Assembly: GCA_903772945.1 (NCBI GenBank)
Contig: CAICTM010000136.1
Coordinates: 45,646 to 109,645 of the forward strand
Source: Seminavis robusta
Taxonomy: Eukaryota > Bacillariophyta > Bacillariophyceae > Naviculales > Naviculaceae
DNA length: 64,000 nucleotides
Reading direction: 5' to 3'
In this document: positions 57,625 to 64,000 of the stretch, piece by piece
How positions within the stretch are numbered: the first letter of the stretch is position 1
How the letters are laid out: every line of letters starts with the position of its first letter
Notes under the pieces: model-generated
What the model was told of the DNA's origin: nothing
Databases searched by the model: none
Seen by the model: the letters and a program-made list of their open reading frames with translations, nothing else
Program-made: the position numbers and the translations under genes

Positions 57625-60600
57625 ATGACAATGACGATCTCGTTGACGAATCTTTTGGTGCTCTTGCTGGCGCTTCGCCCCTCGATGGCTTCAAGGGTGC
57701 GACTTCGTTCCCTGATGGCGTTCAACTGCCGTCAGCTGAACTGCGACGATGGAAGAGCTGAGACAATTGATACTTGTGACGGTGATGTTGGTTGCATCCA
57801 CACGGAATGCATCGGGCCGGACGAATGTCAAGTGTTCGACTACATTGAGACCCACGGATCCGAAACGACAGATGATGATGAATGTGTCTTCAAGGCTAAA
57901 ATCTGTGATGACGGGGATTCCAACACGGTGGATACCTGTGATCCCTCCAGTGGTTGCATCCACACCGCTTGCAATGATCCAAATGATGTTTGCTCCGTTG
58001 GAACTATCCAAGGCAATGTCTGCGTCGTGACAGCGGTAGATTGTAATGATAGCGACCCACTGACCATTGACACATGCGATTCATCCGCGGGATGCGTCCA
58101 CACCAGTTGTGATGACCAAAATGCCTGTACTGAAGATTCCATCAATGACAATGGAACCCCTGAAGACCCAAACGACGATTACTGCGTCAATGAAGCCATT
58201 TCCTGTGATGATCAAAATCCCCTAACCATTGATACCTGTGACACCGAGTTTGGCTGCGAGTATGTATGTGAAGACAATGACGCGTGCACTGTGGACTCTT
58301 GGGACAACAATGCCTGTAGCTTTGTGCCCGTCAATTGTGACTCCGGAGACCCCATTGCCATCGACAGTTGTGACCCAAGCACTGGCTGCGTCCACCAGTG
58401 CGACGACCAAGATGCTTGTACTACAGAATATTGGGACCCAAGTTCAGAGACATGCCAGGTTTCGCCTGTGGATTGCGATGATGGAGACCCAAACACAATA
58501 GATAGCTGTGATCCATCCACTGGTTGTGTCCACATCTGTGATGACCAAGACGCATGCACACAAGAAAGCTTTGACAGTGATGGAAACTGTGTTCCAACAT
58601 TGATCGATTGCAATGACGGAGACACGCAGACTATAGACACTTGCGATCCACAAAGTGGGTGCAGGTTCATTCCGGTTGACCCAGATTTGGACTTTGACGC
58701 CCTCGCGTTACCCGATCTGTACGTCTATCCCAGCCAGGACCCGTCCTTCCCTCGCGGTGGAGGAGTGGAAACCGCCATCTTGAACTGGATCAAAGATAAA
58801 ATCGAACAGGACAGGACACCGTATTGTTTCAGAGACAAATATTTTCGTAAGTCGGTGTTTGTCTCGCGAAGCTAACGCACTTGCTTGTTCTCATATTCTC
58901 TTGTGTTGATCTTTGGATTGGGTCCATTAGGAGGTTGGGGAGAAGCCCTCAGTGGATGCCCAAGCGGAAAGGAAAGGATTGGCGCACTATGTTATTCTCA
59001 TTGCCCGTCTGGATTTCATCGATTTGGCTTTGACTGCCACCAGCATTGTAAGACCGGATGGATCGATGACGGCATCTATTGCCGCAGAGGAGCCCCTTAT
59101 GGCCGTGGTGTTGGACAGATACTTTCGGGCTGCGAGTCCGCGTATGGACAAGGGAACTGCGAATACGATTGGGGCCTCTGGTATCAAAAGTGCGACCCAG
59201 GTTTTCATCCCTCGGGTTGTTGTATCTGCTCGCCAGATGTTCCCAATTGCGAGGCTGAGGGCTACAGCCCTTGGTGGCCCGTCCTCTCTTCTTGTCGCAT
59301 TCACATTCACATTGGCGATCCCACATCAATGATCTGTCGCCACGGAACTGTGCAAGATGGCGGCCTTTGCTATCCTCCTTGCATAGGAGGATTCGTTGGT
59401 GTGGGCCACTTCTGTTGGCAACTGTGTGACCATGGGGAGGCAAACTGCGGTATTGGCTGTGCTGATTCCCAAGATACGTGCACAATTGAGACAGCGAACC
59501 AGATGTACGTGTGCGAGTCCCAAGAGTTGAGCTTGAGGCATCTCTCGCATCAATGACCGTGTTTGGACTATCATCTGAAAGTTTGCCATCCGGTTGTTTG
59601 ACACTAATGCCCTCGGTGCCTCACACTTGTGGCTTTTCTTCCTCCTCTCAGTGTGGCCCCAATAGTCGTTGCTGCCAACATTGCTACACTGGGCATGAGC
59701 TCGGCCGGATCTGCTGCGGGAAGAGTCGGCATCGCAATGTTCGGAAAGTTCTTCGGTTCGACAACGCGGGCGGGGAAGGCCATGTTGAGGTTTGCTCAGC
59801 GGCTGAATCGGTTTTCAGATAACGTGGAAGACTTGTTGAAGGCCAAGGTAGCCATTCGTACAGTCAAGGGAACCATTCAAAACATTGATTTTTCGCTCGA
59901 CGTATCGACCATACATTACTATGCCATGGAAAACTATCTCGCCATATTTCAGTACGATTTTGCTGCGATGACAGCCCAAGATATTTCCGACGAGATTGAT
60001 GCAAGGCTCAGCGAGAACGACGCCTCGTACATCAAGAGGAGATGGGCTCAAAACATGCTCATGGAAATGGCGGAGAACGAAGGGTGGGATAATGGAGACA
60101 TGCATTTGGAAACGCTTCAGACTATTGCTCAATTTGAACCTACAGGGATTTATGGGTTGATTGATGCGTACAGTAAGCCCATTTGCAAGGGTGCTATTCG
60201 TTTCCCAACACTTTTTACGGTCGGTGGAGCTGACGGCCCGATCCTGAGCCTTAGTCCGAATTCCCCACCGGAAGCCCGATGCAAGGATGTTAGCCTTTCT
60301 GCGGATTCATCATGCCAAGCAGGTCCAGGAGTTGAAGTAATTGACGACAGCTCGTTCGATCCAGAAGGAGCAAGGATTGACCTTTCCTTGTCACCTGAAG
60401 GTCCATTCGGTATCGGTGAGACCACCGTGACGCTTACAGTTGTGGACGACAAGGGCGCCCAAGACGACTGCACTGCAAAAATCACTGTAGTAGATGATAC
60501 ACCTCCTACCATTACATGTCCTGCGGTGGATCTTGTCAACAACACAGTGGGCCTTTGCAGCGCATCAGTTACTTTTGAAACTCCTTTGGGTGAGGATAAT

Positions 60601-62145
60601 TGTGGTAGCTCCACAACTCAAACAGGTGGTCTTGCTTCGGGATCCACCTTCCCAGTCGGCTCCACGTTGAATACGTTTGAAGTCATCGATGGGGTGAGCC
60701 TACAGGACTCTTGCAGCTTTTCTGTGACCGTGCTTGATGTGGAAGCCCCCACCATATCGTGTTCCGACTTGGCTACTGTTCAGGGCAACGATCCAGGGTT
60801 GTGCGCTGCTCTTTATCAATATTCCCCTCCGGTTGGCCAAGACAATTGTGAAGGAACGCTTACCGACCAGGATATTGGCCCCTCCTTGGATGTTGACAAC
60901 CCCTTTTTCTTCCCTGTTGGTACAACGGCAAACAGATTTCAGGCATCCGATTCCAATGGCAACTTTGCAACCTGCGGATTCGATGTGACGATTGAAGATC
61001 GAGAAGACCCTGTTATTACATGTCCCGCCGAAACAATAAGAGTGTGCGACGATGTAGATCCATCCGAGACTGGCGAGCCAATCAGTGCAGACAACTGCGA
61101 AGTCACGGATGTTTCGTACTCGGACGATACGGACGATGGCATTGCTGGGGATTGCCCCGAGATCAACATTCGAACATGGGTAGCACAAGATGAAGCGCAG
61201 AATTCCGCTTCTTGCACCCAGAAGATTGTCGAGATCCCGTCCAAACCAGATAGCGTCGCCAGTGGTTCTCTATGCCTCTTTGATACTGACTTGGGGTCTG
61301 TCAACCAACAGTTCCACACCGTGTTTCTCCGAGAAGGGAACAACAACGGAAATCCTCCCCAAGAAGACAGCGATGGATTCAACTTTCCATACTACCATTT
61401 TGGAGCGTCGAATCCAGGTCAGTTCACATACAACATCTTTCATTTCGGAACCGCTGGTGACTCTGCCACCTTTCAGTTGGAGATTCCTTATCCGTTCGTA
61501 ACGAAGGATGTGAGCAGCCCAATTCAGGCTTTTGATTGGTTGGACTTGGCGGCTGAAGAGGTCGATGGGCCTGCCTGTTTTGTCCAGGATGGAAATCAGC
61601 CATTCTTTGAAGATTCGACTGAGATTACCTTGGATGACTACAGCACCAGAGAATGTGGTTCTACCAAGTCCGTCCAGGTATCAATGGTTATCCCAAGCAC
61701 TGGATTTGTCCATCTTGTGGTTCGTCTGGTTCTGGGCCTAACGGAACACGACCTGCCCGACCAGGCTTCCAGCACTGCAGTGGATGCCACCTCTGGCGAA
61801 CTTGTTTTGAGGAACCATTGCGACATGACCTTCTCAATGATTGGCCCTGACCTTCAATCTAGTAGCACCACCCTTGAGAACACGAACGTGTACCAAGATA
61901 ACCCTGGTGTGGCTGGCTTTGTGCTTGACGAGCTGCAACATCCGGTTGTTGGCGTGACAGTTTCGTTGACATCAGGAGGCAGCGAGGTTGGAAATGGTGT
62001 CACCGACGAGGATGGCTTTTATCAGATTGCCTATCAGCACCGGGGACAGCCTGCTGACTATGTCCTCGCATTGGATTCTCCGTCCGTCTCCCAAACAGTG
62101 TCCCTTCAAAACAACAACTATGAGGTCGTCAACTTTTCAGTTTAG
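57625..62145 (+). CDS. Large secreted mosaic protein: Cys-rich repeats, HYR, Cna-B-like
   Basis: Exons 57625-58846, 58931-59504 and 59652-62145, with introns of 84 and 147 bp (phases 1 and 2, GT..AG), give 1429 residues. A signal peptide (MTMTISLTNLLVLLLALRPS) is followed by seven repeats of the form TIDTCDxxxGCxH alternating with CDDxDACT, an acidic Cys-rich array. Exon 2 encodes a Cys-rich domain (CPSGKERIGALCYSHCPSGF; KCDPGFHPSGCCIC). A helical region with SDEIDARLSENDASYIKRRW precedes HYR-type immunoglobulin-like domains at about 850-1080 (DDTPPTITCPA, FPVGSTLNTFEVID, SCSFSVTVLD). The C-terminus has a Cna-B/transthyretin-like domain (GFVLDELQHPVVGVTVSL, TDEDGFYQI). No membrane anchor is visible. 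An extracellular adhesive or wall role is inferred from the domains. Confidence 0.88.
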
Positions 62146-62751
62146 ACGATTTGTTTGTTTACATGTTTGTGTGTGTTTTACATTTCTTCGGCCTGTGACG
62201 TCCAACATCCTACCGGTACTCGATAACCCCTACTCTAAACCCCCTTCACATACATGTACCAAACATTGCCACCGGCACAAAGAAGGCACTGCACTTTGTA
62301 CCTGGTACTGGTGCCGCCAAAAGGATACTCTACCCTTGTAGACAACAGCGCATTAATGACAGTCTCCAGTCAAACCATGTTGAGGCTTCATGGTGTATGG
62401 CTGTGGTTACGTGTAGCTACCGTAGCTAGAGTGTTTTGTGAGCATCGAAGGAGAGGCGTTCGGTGGCAGTAGTCTAGTCTTGAGAAACGGAAGATCCTGT
62501 TACTTGCATAAAATCTACATGTACTGTACAACGTGTTTTAGTTAGGTGTGCAGAAGGCTGGGCAAAGAAAGCGCATGCCAAAAGGTAATATCTCGTGCAA
62601 AGGTGTCGTTATTGGAGGAACTCTTCCAAGTGTAAGCAGCAGAAAATGTATCATCGTCGCGTCCAAAAACAGCAGATAGGAATATGCAATTTTCAGACCA
62701 AGTTTGTTGCGTCATCTAGAATGTCGTGTCGTATTGGTTCGTTGCTCTCCT
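62146..62751. other. Convergent intergenic region
   Basis: This 606-bp stretch lies between the 3' ends of the HYR gene and the minus-strand MA3 piece. It has one TACCGGTA (62211). No gene is supported. Confidence 0.5.
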
Positions 62752-63405
62752 CTAGGAGGCTTCTGCAGCTACGACAACACCATTCTTGGGTGCTTCGCCA
62801 TTGGCAGTTGCTACTCCTCCATTGGGATTAGGACGCGGCTTGACCAAGCATCCTCCTTCCTCCGCCATGACTTCGAACTCTTTCAAAAGCTTGGGCGCTG
62901 CCGGGACATCCAACGACAAATCATCCAGCAAGGAATGCAAGCGTGCCACCCCTTTGGTGACCTGATATTCCGACACAATAGCATTCCGTACCAAAAAGGC
63001 AAACAGCGCCGCCATGGCATCCATGTTGCTCAAATCATGGGGAGCGGCCGCATTCTGAGCGGCATTTCCATCCAACTCCATGGCAATCTTGACACCACGT
63101 TTGACTAATTCGTGATGAAAGTGTGTGGCGCCCAGTTCCTTGACGCATCGTGCCGCTTCATCCAGTTCTCGCGACATGAGGTATTCCTGGAGCAATTGAT
63201 CCATTTCTTGTTTCAGCTCCGCCACGGGACGTCCGTCTCCAGGTCCCCAGACCTTTTCTAGACGGGCGTTGCAATGTTCCCGACTCAGCAACGTGACGGC
63301 CTTTTCAATGACTGGATCTCCTGGTCGACTGTTGTTTTGGTCTGACAAAAAGGCAGGGGGTAAGACTTCGTCCACGACGGCTCGTGCCAAGAAGGATGCC
63401 ACCAT
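62752..63405 (-). CDS. MA3-domain protein, C-terminal half of a PDCD4-like protein
   Basis: The frame encodes 217 residues starting MVASFLARAVVDEVLPPAFL, which in PDCD4 and plant MA3 proteins is internal: the end of the first MA3 domain and the linker to the next. The rest is one MA3 domain: LKQEMDQLLQEYLMSRELDE, ARCVKELGATHFHHELVKRG, then VTKGVARLHSLLDDLSLDVP. MA3 domains bind eIF4A and block or modulate translation. An in-frame TAG lies two codons upstream of the ATG, and the same bases (ATACTAG|ACC ATG) could be a splice acceptor. This may therefore be exon 2 of a gene with a distant first exon, or a truncated copy. The matching N-terminal MA3 half lies head-to-head, 174 bp away, on the plus strand. 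Confidence 0.82.
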   Translation of the reverse strand: MVASFLARAVVDEVLPPAFLSDQNNSRPGDPVIEKAVTLLSREHCNARLEKVWGPGDGRPVAELKQEMDQLLQEYLMSRELDEAARCVKELGATHFHHELVKRGVKIAMELDGNAAQNAAAPHDLSNMDAMAALFAFLVRNAIVSEYQVTKGVARLHSLLDDLSLDVPAAPKLLKEFEVMAEEGGCLVKPRPNPNGGVATANGEAPKNGVVVAAEAS

Positions 63406-63579
63406 GGTCTAGTATTTTTGACGATTTTTGAGTGGGCATGCATGTGTGAGTTGTCATCATTTTTGTGCGTTAAGGAACACCAAACCCCTTCTCTCTGTGA
63501 GCGCACAACAACCAGCAAACTAAACTTACATCCGCATCGGGGACATCGGTTCGCAGATCATCCAGGGAATTTGGAACCC

Positions 63580-64000
63580 ATGGATCCAGATTATCGACCG
63601 GCAATTGATGAGAAGGATCCTTTGTATAACGAAGAAGAACAGGGCTACATTTTGACCACGGAAAATGGGGTCAGCACTGCCAAGAAAGGTCCTCGTGGAT
63701 ACGATCCCATTGAATCCAAAGCCATCTATGGACCCATGTTGACGCTCAGCGAATTCAAAATTCAAGTGGCCAATTGCGTCAAGGAATACTTTGATTCTGG
63801 TGATTCCGATGAAGTCATTCGCACCCTACTCGAGTTGTCATGTCAAGAGTATCACCGAGAGATTGTCAAAAAGGCAATCTCATTGGCCATGGACAAGGGC
63901 CCGCGGGAACGGGAACTGACCAGTCGATTGTTGACATCGCTGCATCCAACGCCCATGTCCGATGGCGACATGGCGCTGGGATTCGAGATCCTTTTGGATT
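63580..64000 (+). CDS. MA3-domain protein, N-terminal part, runs off window
   Basis: From the ATG at 63580 (MDPDYRPAIDEKDPLYNEEE) the frame is open to the window end (140 codons). After an acidic start, an MA3 domain begins: LTLSEFKIQVANCVKEYFDS, then LLELSCQEYHREIVKKAISL, LAMDKGPRERELTSRLLTSL and MALGFEILLD, matching helices of the first MA3 domain of PDCD4. In an intact family member this would continue into the FLARAVVDEVLPPAFL segment that here starts the minus-strand gene at 63405. The frame is open upstream of the ATG for about 25 codons, so an upstream exon is possible. The protein presumably binds eIF4A. Whether it has its own second MA3 domain cannot be seen. Confidence 0.8.
   Translation, partial: MDPDYRPAIDEKDPLYNEEEQGYILTTENGVSTAKKGPRGYDPIESKAIYGPMLTLSEFKIQVANCVKEYFDSGDSDEVIRTLLELSCQEYHREIVKKAISLAMDKGPRERELTSRLLTSLHPTPMSDGDMALGFEILLD

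Overview
The window is nuclear DNA of a photosynthetic stramenopile, almost certainly a pennate diatom. A single-exon fucoxanthin chlorophyll a/c light-harvesting protein carries the AFAP plastid-import motif. A nuclear gene encodes a prokaryote-type gyrase A with a secretory-type leader. Introns are short (84 to 221 bases, GT..AG), and intergenic DNA is rich in short palindromes (TACCGGTA, TACATGTA, CTAGCTAG). I cannot name the species from sequence alone.

Layout. Positions 1-9996 hold no gene I can support, only decayed repeats and simple sequence. From about 10 kb the window becomes gene-dense, with both strands used. In order: a GFA/CENP-V-type zinc protein (-), a CPSF30-like CCCH zinc-finger protein (-), a small spliced coiled-coil protein (+), LSM1 (-), a probably plastid-targeted coiled coil plus NFACT-R protein (+), an orphan (-), a two-CW-domain nuclear protein (+), a plastid-type secreted orphan (-), a secreted VWD-domain protein (-), and a 506-bp Tc1/mariner-like miniature element. 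Next come a CRAL-TRIO protein (+), a bacterial-type SAM methyltransferase (-), ATG10 (-) head-to-head with an F-box protein (+), a 5'-nucleotidase-family phosphoesterase (-), a four-exon LRR protein (-), the Lhcf gene (+), an AANAT-type acetyltransferase (+), organellar GyrA (+), an acidic membrane protein (+), and a frame-broken stretch (-). The last part holds eIF4E (-), DIS3/RRP44 (-), a large secreted mosaic protein with Cys-rich repeats and HYR domains (+), and two head-to-head pieces of an MA3 (PDCD4-like) protein, the right one running off the window end.

How the genes relate. There is no operon-like unit. An unusual share of the recognisable genes acts on mRNA or translation (CPSF30, LSM1, eIF4E, DIS3, MA3/PDCD4, NFACT-R), but nothing shows they are co-regulated, so I treat this as coincidence. 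Several divergent pairs share short upstream regions, most tightly ATG10 with the F-box gene (268 bp) and the two MA3 pieces (174 bp).

Most noteworthy: (1) the MA3 protein is represented by an N-terminal piece on + and a C-terminal piece on -, starting back-to-back where an intact protein would be continuous; (2) an NFACT-R domain without the NFACT-N half, with a plastid-like leader; (3) a CPSF30 homologue lacking zinc finger 1 and ending in a tristetraprolin-like finger; (4) the 1429-residue secreted HYR mosaic; (5) a clean TA-flanked miniature transposon. Exon structures were worked out by hand from splice signals, reading phase and family resemblance; none has been checked against transcripts.
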